62,222 nt of DNA from Palleronia sediminis (GTDB lineage: Bacteria; Pseudomonadota; Alphaproteobacteria; Rhodobacterales; Rhodobacteraceae): NCBI RefSeq assembly GCF_004358695.1, contig NZ_SNAA01000019.1, forward strand, positions 1 to 62,222, in the 5' to 3' direction. Shown here piece by piece: positions 28,080 to 35,786 of the stretch. Under the pieces are notes generated by a model. It made no database searches, was not told the DNA's origin, and worked only from the letters and a program-made list of their open reading frames with translations. The translations under genes and the position numbers were made by a program. Within the stretch, counting starts at the first letter, position 1. Every line of letters starts with the position of its first letter.

Positions 28080-29933
28080 ATGCGTAACAAGTTCTCCGAC
28101 GGATCGTCTCGCGGCGTCCGGCCAAAAGGCGCGGCAGTCGATCTCAGGATCATAGCCACCTGCGATCTGCATGGCCATGCCCGCAGCTTCGACTATGCTG
28201 CGCGCCGGTTCGAACCCGATTTCGGGCTCGAGCGGGCCGCCGGCCTGATCGAGCGGCTGAGGGGCGAGGCCGCGAACTCGATCCTGCTCGATGCCGGTGA
28301 TTTCCTGTCGGGCAGCCTGATGTCCGAGATCGCCGGCCCGACCAATATCCCGGTGCTCGCGGCCATGAACGCGCTGGGCTTCGACGCCGCGGCCCTGGGA
28401 AATCACGATCTCGATTTCGGGTGCGGATCGCTGGACGCCATCCAGCGGCAGGCCGCCTTTCCGATCCTGTCCGCCAATCTGGACTTCGGGGCCGCCGCGG
28501 GGCCCGTGTCTCTCCCCGGAACCGCGCTGCTGTCGCCCCGGATGCGGGATCGCGACGGCACGCCGGTGGCGTTCCGGATCGGGGTGTTCGGCCTGCTTCA
28601 TCCCGGCGCGCTCGCCGGTCATCCCGAGGCGGCGCGCGGGGCCGTATCGGTCGGCCCGATGCGCCCTGCCTTTGACAGGGCCTCGACCGCGCTGCGCGAG
28701 GCGGGCGCGGATCTCGTGATCTGCCTGTGCCATGACGGGCTGCATGACGACGACAGCGAGATCGTCGATCTGGCGCAGGGCGGCGGGGCGGATGCCTTTG
28801 TGCTGGGCCATACGCACCGCATCTTTCCCGGCCCCGCCCATGCGGCCACGGCGCGGATCGACCCCAGAAACGGGATCGTCGCCGGCAAGCCCGCCATACA
28901 GGCCGGGTTCTGGGGCCGGCATGTCGGGGTGATCGACCTGCGGATCGAGATGGCCGCGCCCGCCCCGGATCGCGTCCGCACACGGCGTGTCGCCTGTCTC
29001 GAGACGCGTGCCGAGGCGGCCCCCGACCTGGCCGCCGCGGCCGTGATCCGCGCCCGGACGCAGCTTGCCCACGAGATCGTGAAACGCCGCGCCGCCGATG
29101 TCGAAGGAACCTCGCCGGTCGCGCTGCATACCTGTTTCGCGGCGCTGGGCCGGTCATCGGTCACCGAGCTTCTGGCGCGCAGCATGGCCCGCGCCGCCCG
29201 CGAAAGGCTGGGAAAGACGGATCTGCCGGTGATCGGAATGGCCGCGCCGCCGGCCTATGGCGGCTATGCCGGTGTCGGCCATTTCGTCGACGTGCCCGCG
29301 GGGACCGTGACGCGGTCGACGCTGGGCCGCCTGTGCCCGCATGACGACCGGCTGGCCATCATGTCGCTGACGGTCGCGGACCTCATGCTGTGGCTGGAAT
29401 GGTCGACCTCGGCCTATACCCAGACCCGGCCGGGGGCGCTCCAGTCCGAATTGCTCGATCTGACCTATCCGCCCGCCCGGCTCGACCTGCCCGCCGATCT
29501 GACCTTCGACCTCGATCTCGAGCAGGCACCGGGTTTCGGCTTCAACGGTCGGCGACTGCGCGATGACCCGCGCCGGGTCAGCCGGGTTCGCCGCGAGGGG
29601 CGGGTGCTCGACCCCGCCGAACGGGTGATCGTGGCCTGCACCGATTACCGCGCGCGCAATGGCGGCAACCTGCCGGTCCTGCCCAGCCGCGAGCTGATCG
29701 ACGGCGCGGGCCCCGCGATCCGCGACGTGGTGGCGGCCGGTCTGCGCGGCGGGCTTGCCCGCGCCGCCCGACCGGTCTTTCAGCCGGTGCGGGTCGAGAA
29801 CGCGGTGACAATCCTCGAGACCTCGCCCGCGGCCGAGTTCCGGCTGGACGAGATCGCCGACCTGCAACCGCGCATCGTCGACCGCGATGGCGACGGCTTC
29901 CTGCGGATCGCGCTGACCCTCGATCCGGCTTGA
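28080..29933 (+). CDS. 5'-nucleotidase / 2',3'-cyclic phosphodiesterase family metallophosphatase
   Basis: 617 residues. Calcineurin-like metal motifs: CDLHGH at 28-33 (Asp29, His31), LDAGDF at 70-75, GNHDLDFG at 107-114, SANLDF, and HDG plus LGHTHRIFPG near 230-255. A C-terminal 5-nucleotidase domain follows (GYAGVGHFVDVPAG, FGFNGRRL, CTDYRARNGGN). It resembles CpdB-type enzymes but shows no signal peptide: the first 20 residues are charged, although an unrecognised or missing export signal cannot be excluded. The SRP RNA promoter overlaps its stop codon. Confidence 0.9.
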   Translation: MRNKFSDGSSRGVRPKGAAVDLRIIATCDLHGHARSFDYAARRFEPDFGLERAAGLIERLRGEAANSILLDAGDFLSGSLMSEIAGPTNIPVLAAMNALGFDAAALGNHDLDFGCGSLDAIQRQAAFPILSANLDFGAAAGPVSLPGTALLSPRMRDRDGTPVAFRIGVFGLLHPGALAGHPEAARGAVSVGPMRPAFDRASTALREAGADLVICLCHDGLHDDDSEIVDLAQGGGADAFVLGHTHRIFPGPAHAATARIDPRNGIVAGKPAIQAGFWGRHVGVIDLRIEMAAPAPDRVRTRRVACLETRAEAAPDLAAAAVIRARTQLAHEIVKRRAADVEGTSPVALHTCFAALGRSSVTELLARSMARAARERLGKTDLPVIGMAAPPAYGGYAGVGHFVDVPAGTVTRSTLGRLCPHDDRLAIMSLTVADLMLWLEWSTSAYTQTRPGALQSELLDLTYPPARLDLPADLTFDLDLEQAPGFGFNGRRLRDDPRRVSRVRREGRVLDPAERVIVACTDYRARNGGNLPVLPSRELIDGAGPAIRDVVAAGLRGGLARAARPVFQPVRVENAVTILETSPAAEFRLDEIADLQPRIVDRDGDGFLRIALTLDPA

Positions 29934-29958
29934 ACTCGGACCGGGCGGCGCCTAGATT
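29930..29958 (+). promoter_or_regulatory. predicted sigma-70 promoter of the SRP RNA gene
   Basis: TTGAAC (29930-29935), a 17-base spacer and TAGATT (29953-29958). The RNA starts seven bases later at about 29966. The -35 box overlaps the TGA stop (29931-29933) of the nucleotidase gene. Confidence 0.65.
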
Positions 29959-29965
29959 GCGGATC

Positions 29966-30060
29966 GAGAGGTTGGCGCGGGCAGGCGCCTCGCCAACCCG
30001 GTCAGGTCCGGAAGGAAGCAGCCGTAACGAGCCACGCTTGGGTCGTTGTCCAGCCTCTCA
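29966..30060 (+). ncRNA. ffs: signal recognition particle RNA (4.5S type)
   Basis: About 95 bases. The terminal stem pairs GAGAGG (29966-29971) with CCTCTC (30054-30059). The apical domain has the invariant GTCAGGTCCGGAAGGAAGCAG section with the GGAA tetraloop and the AGCAG internal loop that binds Ffh M domain. It forms the RNA scaffold of the SRP for co-translational targeting to the membrane. A promoter precedes it at the right distance and a terminator follows. Confidence 0.95.
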
Positions 30061-30066
30061 CCCAGC

Positions 30067-30097
30067 AACGGCCGCCCCTCGGGCGGCCGTTTCCGTT
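30067..30097 (+). terminator. rho-independent terminator after the SRP RNA
   Basis: A perfect 11-bp stem, AACGGCCGCCC (30067-30077) with GGGCGGCCGTT (30081-30091), a three-base loop, then TTCCGTTT. It directly follows the RNA 3' end. Confidence 0.85.
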
Positions 30098-30125
30098 TGG
30101 CGCGCCGCGCCCTATCTTGCCCGGC

Positions 30126-30509
30126 ATGACCGACAAGGACGACCTTGCCCAAAGCCGCACCGACTGGGCCGAATCGCGCACCGACTGGGCCGAGGACCGC
30201 ACCCTGCTCGCGGCCGAGCGGACATTCGCGGGCTGGCTGCGCACCGGCCTCACGATGATCGTCGTGGCGCTGGGGCTTCAGGCGCTCTTCGGCCCGGCCG
30301 AGCCGTCATGGCTGCCCAAGGCAGTGGCGACGGGGTTCCTGTGCGCCGCGGCGGCGGCCTTCTGGATCGGCTGGCGCGGCGCGCACCGGACGCGGCGCAA
30401 TCTCGACGCGCATGGCTGCAAGGCGCAGTCGGCGCGCAGTCAGACCGCGCTGACCGCCAGCCTCGTTCTGGGCGTCTGCGCCGTCGCCATCGTGTTGTGG
30501 CTGCTCTAG
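30126..30509 (+). CDS. DUF202 family membrane protein
   Basis: 127 residues with three hydrophobic segments (about 38-57, 69-87 and 107-126). The Asp/Trp-rich N-terminus repeats TDWAESRTDWAEDRTLLAAERTFAGWLRTGL; the LAAERTxxAWxRT motif defines DUF202/YidH proteins of unknown function. The ATG at 30126 (MTDKDD) is taken instead of 30117. The stop is in a CTAG. Confidence 0.85.
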   Translation: MTDKDDLAQSRTDWAESRTDWAEDRTLLAAERTFAGWLRTGLTMIVVALGLQALFGPAEPSWLPKAVATGFLCAAAAAFWIGWRGAHRTRRNLDAHGCKAQSARSQTALTASLVLGVCAVAIVLWLL

Positions 30510-30563
30510 CCCCGCGCGCCCCGCGCCGCTAGTCTGGCCCCCTGTCCAGATCCGAGGCCGTCC

Positions 30564-32306
30564 ATGACCGACGCTCCGTACCAGGTGCTTGCCCGCAAGT
30601 ATCGCCCCGCCACGTTCGACGACCTGATCGGCCAGGACGCGATGGTGCGCACCCTGCGCAACGCGTTCGAGGCGGGCCGGATCGCGCAGGCCTTCGTCCT
30701 GACGGGCATCCGCGGCACCGGAAAGACGACCACCGCCCGGATCATCGCCAAGGGCATGAACTGCATCGGCCCCGACGGGCAGGGCGGGCCGACGACGACC
30801 CCCTGCGACCGCTGCGAGCCCTGCCGCGCCATCGCCGAAGGCCGCCATGTCGACGTGATGGAGATGGACGGTGCCAGCCAGACCGGCGTGAACGACATCC
30901 GCGACAACGTCCTCAACTCGGTGCAGTATGCGCCGACCTCGGCGCGGTTCAAGATCTACATCATCGACGAGGTCCACATGCTGTCGACAAGTGCGTTCAA
31001 CGCGCTTCTCAAGACGCTCGAGGAACCGCCCGCCCATGTAAAGTTCATCTTTGCCACGACCGAGATTCGCAAGGTGCCGGTCACGGTCCTGTCGCGCTGC
31101 CAGCGGTTCGACCTGCGCCGGATCGAGCCCGAGACGATGATCGCCCATCTGCGCCGGATCGCCGGGGCCGAGGGCGCGCGCGTGGGCGACGACGCGCTGG
31201 GGCTCATCACCCGCGCGGCCGAAGGCTCGGTCCGCGATGCGGTCAGCCTTCTCGATCAGGCCATCGCCCACGGCGCGGCCGAAACCACCGCCGCCGAAGT
31301 GCGCGCGATGCTGGGGCTCGCCGACCGGGGGCGGGTGCTCGACCTGTTCGACATGGTGATGCGGGGCGACGCGGCCGCGGCGCTGAACGAGCTCGGCGGG
31401 CAGTATGCCGACGGCGCCGATCCGCTGGCCGTGCTGCGCGACCTGGCCGAGATCACGCATTGGATCAGCGTGATGAAGATCACGCCCGGCGCGGCGGACG
31501 ACCCGACCGTCGGCCCCGATGAACGCGCCCGCGGCGTCGCCATGGCCGAGGCCCTGCCGATGCGGTCGCTGACGCGGATGTGGCAGATGCTGGTCAAGGC
31601 CCTCGAAGAGGTTGCCCAGGCCACCGGTGCGATGATGGCCGCCGAGATGGCGATCATCCGCCTGACCCATGTGGCCGACCTGCCCCCGCCCGAGGATCTC
31701 GTGCGCAAGCTCAGAGATGCGACCCCGCCGCCCTCTTCGCCATCCGGCGGGGGCGATGCACCGCCGCGCGCCCCGGCCGGGACGTCGCCCGGTCCCGCCC
31801 GCGCGCTCCGTCCGGCGGGGGGCGGGGGCGGTGCGGCCACCGCGGCGGCCGTCGCACCCGATACCGCCCTGGCCCGTTATGCCGAGTTCGGGCAGGTCGT
31901 GGCGCTGATCCGGGCCAATCGCGATGCCAAGCTGCTGATCGAGGTCGAGAGCTGCCTGCGCCTCGTGCGCTATTCGCCCGGCCGGATCGAGTTCCAGCCG
32001 ACCGACCGGGCGCCGGCCGACCTGGCGAGCCGGCTGGGTCAAAGGCTCCAGGGCTGGACCGGCGCGCGCTGGGCCGTCACCGTCGTCCGCGAGGGGGGGG
32101 GCGCCACCATCGCCGAGGAACGCGACCGCGAAGAGGACGACCTCAAGCGCGCGGCCGAGGCCCACCCCCTGATGCAGGCCGTGCGCGCCGCGTTTCCGGA
32201 TGCGCGCATCGTCGGCATCCGCACGCCCGACGACATCGCCGCCGCCGCGGCGGTCGACGCCCTGCCCGAGGTCGACGACGAATGGGACCCCTTCGCCGAG
32301 GATTGA
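30564..32306 (+). CDS. dnaX: DNA polymerase III subunit gamma/tau
   Basis: 580 residues. Clamp-loader AAA+ ATPase: ARKYRPATFDDLIGQ, Walker A GIRGTGKT (48-55), a four-Cys zinc module (NC...CDRCEPC), Walker B IIDEVHML, and SRCQRFDLRR as the arginine-finger sensor. A Pro/Gly/Ala linker near 395-430 leads to the tau-type C-terminal domain ending DPFAED. A run of nine G at 32093-32101 lies inside the tau part. Followed by ybaB and recR, the classic dnaX-ybaB-recR order. Confidence 0.97.
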   Translation: MTDAPYQVLARKYRPATFDDLIGQDAMVRTLRNAFEAGRIAQAFVLTGIRGTGKTTTARIIAKGMNCIGPDGQGGPTTTPCDRCEPCRAIAEGRHVDVMEMDGASQTGVNDIRDNVLNSVQYAPTSARFKIYIIDEVHMLSTSAFNALLKTLEEPPAHVKFIFATTEIRKVPVTVLSRCQRFDLRRIEPETMIAHLRRIAGAEGARVGDDALGLITRAAEGSVRDAVSLLDQAIAHGAAETTAAEVRAMLGLADRGRVLDLFDMVMRGDAAAALNELGGQYADGADPLAVLRDLAEITHWISVMKITPGAADDPTVGPDERARGVAMAEALPMRSLTRMWQMLVKALEEVAQATGAMMAAEMAIIRLTHVADLPPPEDLVRKLRDATPPPSSPSGGGDAPPRAPAGTSPGPARALRPAGGGGGAATAAAVAPDTALARYAEFGQVVALIRANRDAKLLIEVESCLRLVRYSPGRIEFQPTDRAPADLASRLGQRLQGWTGARWAVTVVREGGGATIAEERDREEDDLKRAAEAHPLMQAVRAAFPDARIVGIRTPDDIAAAAAVDALPEVDDEWDPFAED

Positions 32307-32309
32307 TCG

Positions 32310-32330
32310 TCTTCTCTTTGCCAAATACCC
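32310..32330 (-). repeat. short intergenic A/T-rich repeat, copy 2
   Basis: On the minus strand GGGTATTTGGCAAAGAGAAG(A), four bases after the dnaX stop, matching the copy at 25736. The flank continues with G-rich sequence (GCGGGGGGC), as is common with this repeat type. Confidence 0.55.
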
Positions 32331-32413
32331 GCGGGGGGCTTGAGGCGCAGCCGGCAGCGGGGGCGCAGTCCCCTCCGGCGCCGGGCCGCCCGCGCGTCGC
32401 CGGCCGGGCAACC

Positions 32414-32442
32414 TTGTAAGCGGGCCCGCGGCTGCGTAGATC
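32414..32442 (+). promoter_or_regulatory. possible promoter for ybaB-recR
   Basis: TTGTAA (32414-32419), exactly 17 bases, TAGATC (32437-32442). The match to consensus is weak (4/6 and 3/6), and the position 30 bases before the ybaB ATG is the main support. Confidence 0.3.
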
Positions 32443-32471
32443 CATGCCAACCGCATACGAGGGAGCGCGCG

Positions 32472-32816
32472 ATGTTCAAGGGTTTGGGCGGACTGGGCGA
32501 CATGTCCAAGATGATGAAGGCCGCGCAGGAGATGCAGGGCAAGATGGAGGCCCTGCAAGAGGATCTGGCTACCATCACCGTCACGGGGGAAAGCGGCGCG
32601 GGCCTCGTCAAGGCGACATCCACCGCCAAGGGCGAGCTTGTCGGGCTGGATATCGACCCGTCGATCTTCAATCCCGACGAAAAGGAAGTGGTCGAGGACC
32701 TGATCCTTGCCGCGATCAAGGACGCGCAGGCCAAGGCCAGCGACCGCAGCCAGGAAGAAATGCAGAAACTGACCGACGGTCTGGGCCTGCCGCCGGGCAT
32801 GAAGCTGCCGTTCTAG
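32472..32816 (+). CDS. nucleoid-associated protein, YbaB/EbfC family
   Basis: 114 residues. [33 protein letters not shown] is the helical DNA-binding/dimer arm, followed by [18 protein letters not shown] and [12 protein letters not shown] at the C-terminus, all typical of the family. It binds DNA as a tweezer-shaped dimer. Located between dnaX and recR as in most bacteria. The CTAG stop ends the gene. Confidence 0.95.
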   Translation: MFKGLGGLGDMSKMMKAAQEMQGKMEALQEDLATITVTGESGAGLVKATSTAKGELVGLDIDPSIFNPDEKEVVEDLILAAIKDAQAKASDRSQEEMQKLTDGLGLPPGMKLPF

Positions 32817-32823
32817 GCGACCC

Positions 32824-33423
32824 GTGGCCGAAGACCGCGAGCAGATCGAGGCGCTGATCGAGCTGATGGCCCGGCTGCCGGGGCTCGGGCCGCGTTCGGC
32901 GCGCCGCGCGGTGCTGCACCTCATCAAGAAACGCGGCGCCCTCATGGGGCCGCTTGCCGAAACGATGGCCGCCGTCGCGGCCAACGCGCGCGAATGCCTC
33001 ACCTGCGGCAATGTCGGGACCGAGACGACCTGCGAGATCTGCCGTTCGGTCAAGCGGGCGACCGGCGAGATCTGCGTGGTCGAGGATGTCGCCGATCTCT
33101 GGGCGATGGAGCGGGCGGCGGTGTTTCGCGGCCGCTACCACGTGCTCGGCGGGACGCTGTCGGCGCTGGACGCGGTCGGGCCCGAGGATCTGCGCATTCC
33201 CAAGCTCGAACAGCGCATCGAGGACGAGGGCGTGACCGAGGTCATCCTCGCCCTTGCCGCGACCGTGGACGGGCAGACCACGGCCCATTACATCGCCGAC
33301 CGGCTCGAGGGGCGGGGCGTCTCGGTCACGAGTCTCGCGCAGGGCGTGCCGGTGGGCGGCGAGCTCGATTATCTCGACGATGGGACCATCGGCGCCGCGC
33401 TGCGCGCCCGCAGGGCCTTTTGA
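32824..33423 (+). CDS. recR: recombination mediator RecR
   Basis: 199 residues, normal length. An N-terminal helix-hairpin-helix ([26 protein letters not shown]), a zinc finger ([16 protein letters not shown]), then a Toprim domain ([28 protein letters not shown]) and a Walker-B-like end. It works with RecFO to load RecA at gaps. It starts with GTG at 32824, seven bases after ybaB, with no ATG nearby. Its first codons [12 protein letters not shown] fit the family. Confidence 0.96.
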   Translation: MAEDREQIEALIELMARLPGLGPRSARRAVLHLIKKRGALMGPLAETMAAVAANARECLTCGNVGTETTCEICRSVKRATGEICVVEDVADLWAMERAAVFRGRYHVLGGTLSALDAVGPEDLRIPKLEQRIEDEGVTEVILALAATVDGQTTAHYIADRLEGRGVSVTSLAQGVPVGGELDYLDDGTIGAALRARRAF

Positions 33424-33446
33424 CGGGCGAAAAACCGCCGTTTTCC
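33422..33446 (+). terminator. likely terminator of recR
   Basis: ACGGGCG (33423-33429) pairs with CGCCGT (33436-33441), with one bulged G and an A-rich loop, followed by TTTTCC. It overlaps the recR stop. Weak but well placed. Confidence 0.4.
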
Positions 33447-33450
33447 AAAG

Positions 33451-33459
33451 TTATCCACG
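33451..33459 (+). promoter_or_regulatory. DnaA-box-like nonamer
   Basis: TTATCCACG matches the DnaA box TTATCCACA at eight of nine positions, in the 193-base gap after recR. It is a single box, so an origin is unlikely. It may be chance or a transcriptional DnaA site. Confidence 0.35.
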
Positions 33460-33616
33460 TCTTTCTCGCCGGGGTTCCCGCAGCGAGCCTTTACAGCGAA
33501 TCGCGATTCCCACACCATATCTTGTAGGGGCCCGCACCAAGCAGAAGGTCCCGGAGCAGTCAACAATCCCCGGCGCCCGACTCAACGGGGCGGGGTGAAA
33601 CGCGAGAGGGGCCGTG

Positions 33617-34120
33617 ATGGCGCTGACCCAACAGGCATTCCAGTCGGATTATGTCGACCCGATAGACATCGTCGAACACCTGGCCGAGTTCCGCGAGTGG
33701 GAGTTCGACCGCGTCGCCGACGACCAGATCGCCATGGCGGTCGAGGGCATGTGGCGCACCTATTCGCTGACCCTCGCCGCCGCCGAGCCGGACGAGACGC
33801 TGCGGCTGATCTGCACCTTCGAGATGCGCCCCCCCGAGGAACGGCATCCCGCGCTCTACGAGACGGTGAACGCCGCCAACGACCAATGCTGGCTGGGCGC
33901 CTTTACCTATTGGGCCGAGCAGGGGCTGATGGTCTATCGCTACGCGCTGACCCTGTCGGGCGGCCAATTCGCCGCCGCCGAACAGATCGAGCGGATGATC
34001 GCCGCGGCCATCGGCAATGCCGAGCGGTTCTATCCCGCGTTCCAGTTGACGGCCTGGGGCGGCCGGGCGCCGGCGGATGCGATGCAGGTGGCCATGGCCG
34101 AGGCCTATGGCCGCGCCTGA
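33617..34120 (+). CDS. YbjN domain-containing protein
   Basis: 167 residues. DPIDIVEHLAEFREWEFDRVADDQIAMAVEGMWRTYSLTLAAAEPDETLRLICTFEMRPP and NAANDQCWLGAFTYWAEQGLMVYRYAL match the YbjN-type (DUF1790) fold related to type III secretion chaperones. In other bacteria the family affects growth under stress; the biochemical role is not settled. ATG 33617 (MALTQQAF) is preferred to GTG 33614. GAGAGGGG lies upstream. Monocistronic, and the downstream intergenic region carries the CtrA-like site. Confidence 0.88.
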   Translation: MALTQQAFQSDYVDPIDIVEHLAEFREWEFDRVADDQIAMAVEGMWRTYSLTLAAAEPDETLRLICTFEMRPPEERHPALYETVNAANDQCWLGAFTYWAEQGLMVYRYALTLSGGQFAAAEQIERMIAAAIGNAERFYPAFQLTAWGGRAPADAMQVAMAEAYGRA

Positions 34121-34133
34121 CGATCCCGCATCG

Positions 34134-34149
34134 TTAACCTTCGGTTAAC
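34134..34149 (+). promoter_or_regulatory. CtrA-type binding site TTAA-N7-TTAAC
   Basis: TTAACCTTCGGTTAAC: two TTAA halves separated by exactly seven bases and followed by C, the full alphaproteobacterial CtrA consensus. A third GTTAAC lies at 34158-34163. It sits 43 bases before the ATG at 34192, so a regulator bound here would overlap the -35 region. Confidence 0.6.
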
Positions 34150-34191
34150 TTTTCGCTGTTAACCGCTGCGCGCTGCGCTAGCTTTCCCGCC

Positions 34192-34581
34192 ATGGTGAGC
34201 GAACTCGACATGGCGGCAATTCTCTGTGCGCTCGTTCTCGGCGGCCAGACCGAGGTGTCGCACCCCTATTCCGTGGGCTACGACCTGCACCGGATCCGCG
34301 TCGATTGCGAAACGGCCACCCATGTCGTTGAGGTGGGGCTCGACAAACGCTCCTCGCTCGATTCGCTGCAACAGGCGCTGTTCGCCGCCTCGTTGACGGG
34401 CAAGACGCCCATGATCGCCATCGTCGATACCGACGGGCGCGAGGGTCCTTACGAGTTCAGGATCAGGACCGCCGCGGAAAAGGTCGGGGTCGCCTACGAG
34501 GTCTGGCATTCCGACTGGCTGATCCGCCGGCAGATGACCGATTGGCTGCGCGAGAACCGGGGCACCGGGCCGGGTTCGTGA
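34192..34581 (+). CDS. conserved-type hypothetical protein, 129 residues
   Basis: I do not recognise a named family. It is soluble and of alpha/beta character: HPYSVGYDLHRIRVDCETATHVVEVGLDKRSSLDSLQQALFAASLTGKTPMIAIVDTDGREGPYEFRIRTAAEKVGVAYEV. The DCETATHVVEVG and IAIVDTDGREG strands recall restriction-endonuclease-like or Rossmann cores, but no catalytic set is clear. An alternative start is ATG 34210. It is preceded by a CtrA-type site, so cell-cycle or motility-linked control is possible. Confidence 0.75.
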   Translation: MVSELDMAAILCALVLGGQTEVSHPYSVGYDLHRIRVDCETATHVVEVGLDKRSSLDSLQQALFAASLTGKTPMIAIVDTDGREGPYEFRIRTAAEKVGVAYEVWHSDWLIRRQMTDWLRENRGTGPGS

Positions 34582-34637
34582 TTGCGGATACCGGCCGCGC
34601 GGGGTCTGCTGGCGCCGGACCAATCACGGAGATCGTC

Positions 34638-35450
34638 ATGGACACGGAAACGCTGCGCGACCGCGGGCTGGTGCTTTTGGGATGCGGCAAGATGGGCTCG
34701 GCCATGCTGGAGGGCTGGCTTGCCGGCGCGCTCGAGCCGCGCCACGTCTGGGTGCAGGATCCCGCGCCGTCGGACTGGCTGAAAGAGCTGGACGGTCTGC
34801 ACCTAAATGCGGACCTGCCCGAGGCGCCGGCCATGGTGCTGGTCGCGGTCAAGCCGCAGATGATGGGCGACGCGCTGCCGGCGATGCGGCGGCTCGGCAA
34901 TGGCGAGACGGTGTTCGTCTCGGTCGCCGCGGGCACGCCGATCGCCCGTTTCGAAGAGGCGCTGGGCGATGCGACGCCCGTCATCCGCGCCATGCCCAAC
35001 ACGCCCGCCGCCATCGGTCACGGCATCACGGCGCTGGTCGCCAACCCCCGCGCCGAACACGCGCTGCCGCTGGCCGAGGATCTGATGCGTGCCGTCGGGC
35101 GCACCGTCCTGCTGGATGACGAGACGCAGATGGATGCCGTGACCGCGGTATCGGGGTCGGGTCCGGCCTATGTGTTCCACCTGATCGAATGCCTGACGCA
35201 GGCGGGCATGGCCGAGGGCCTGTCCGAGGACATGGCGCGCGATCTGGCCAAGGCGACCGTGGCGGGCGCCGGAGCGCTGGCGGCGGGATCGGACCGCCCG
35301 GCGGCCGATCTGCGCCGCGACGTGACCTCGCCCGGCGGAACGACGCAGGCGGGGCTCGACGTGCTGATGGATGACGAGGCGGGGCTGCCGCCGCTCATCC
35401 GCCGAACGGTCGCGGCGGCGGCCGACCGCTCGCGCGAGCTGGCCCGATGA
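34638..35450 (+). CDS. proC: pyrroline-5-carboxylate reductase
   Basis: 270 residues. Final step of proline biosynthesis, NAD(P)H-dependent. N-terminal LVLLGCGKMGSAML is the dinucleotide-binding loop, VAVKPQMM follows, then IRAMPNTPAAIGHG, and the signature SGSGPAYVFHLIECLTQAG ... DLRRDVTSPGGTTQAGL at the C-terminal helical domain. The ATG at 34638 (MDTETLRDRG) was chosen. It overlaps the tRNA-binding gene downstream as ATGA. Confidence 0.96.
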   Translation: MDTETLRDRGLVLLGCGKMGSAMLEGWLAGALEPRHVWVQDPAPSDWLKELDGLHLNADLPEAPAMVLVAVKPQMMGDALPAMRRLGNGETVFVSVAAGTPIARFEEALGDATPVIRAMPNTPAAIGHGITALVANPRAEHALPLAEDLMRAVGRTVLLDDETQMDAVTAVSGSGPAYVFHLIECLTQAGMAEGLSEDMARDLAKATVAGAGALAAGSDRPAADLRRDVTSPGGTTQAGLDVLMDDEAGLPPLIRRTVAAAADRSRELAR

Positions 35451-35782
35451 CCGCCAGCTACGACGATTTCCAGAAGCTCGATATCCGTGTCGGGCGCATC
35501 GTCGCGGCCGAGCCCTTTCCCGAGGCCCGCAAGCCCGCGCTGAAGCTGCGCGTCGATTTCGGCGGCGACCTGGGGGTGCGGCGCAGCTCGGCCCAGATCA
35601 CGCGCCATTACGACCCCGAAAGTCTCGTCGGGCGGCAGGTGCTGGCGGTGGTGAACTTTCCGCCCCGCCAGATCGGGCCTGTCCGGTCCGAGGTTCTGGT
35701 GCTTGGCGTGCCCGATCCCGAGGGCGAGGTCGTGCTGGTCGCACCCGACCGCGAGGTGCCGCTCGGCGGGCGGCTGTTCTGA
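35447..35782 (+). CDS. tRNA-binding domain protein, CsaA-like
   Basis: 111 residues, a stand-alone EMAPII/OB-fold tRNA-binding domain: FQKLDIRVGRIVAAEPFPEARKPALKLRVDFG ... RRSSAQITRHYDPESLVGRQVLAVVNFPPRQIG..SEVLVLGV. This matches CsaA, proposed to act as a chaperone or tRNA-binding protein. The ATG lies in the TGA of proC, so it is co-translated. Its true cellular role is not known. Confidence 0.93.
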   Translation: MTASYDDFQKLDIRVGRIVAAEPFPEARKPALKLRVDFGGDLGVRRSSAQITRHYDPESLVGRQVLAVVNFPPRQIGPVRSEVLVLGVPDPEGEVVLVAPDREVPLGGRLF

Positions 35783-35786
35783 GCGC

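Noticed and set aside
33451-33459. A replication origin near the DnaA box
   Set aside because: One box only, no A/T-rich unwinding stretch, and no dnaA, dnaN or repABC nearby.
33511-33527. NrdR-box-like sequence CACACCATATCTTGTAG after recR
   Set aside because: Resembles the box only partly, stands alone rather than as a tandem pair, and no ribonucleotide reductase gene follows.
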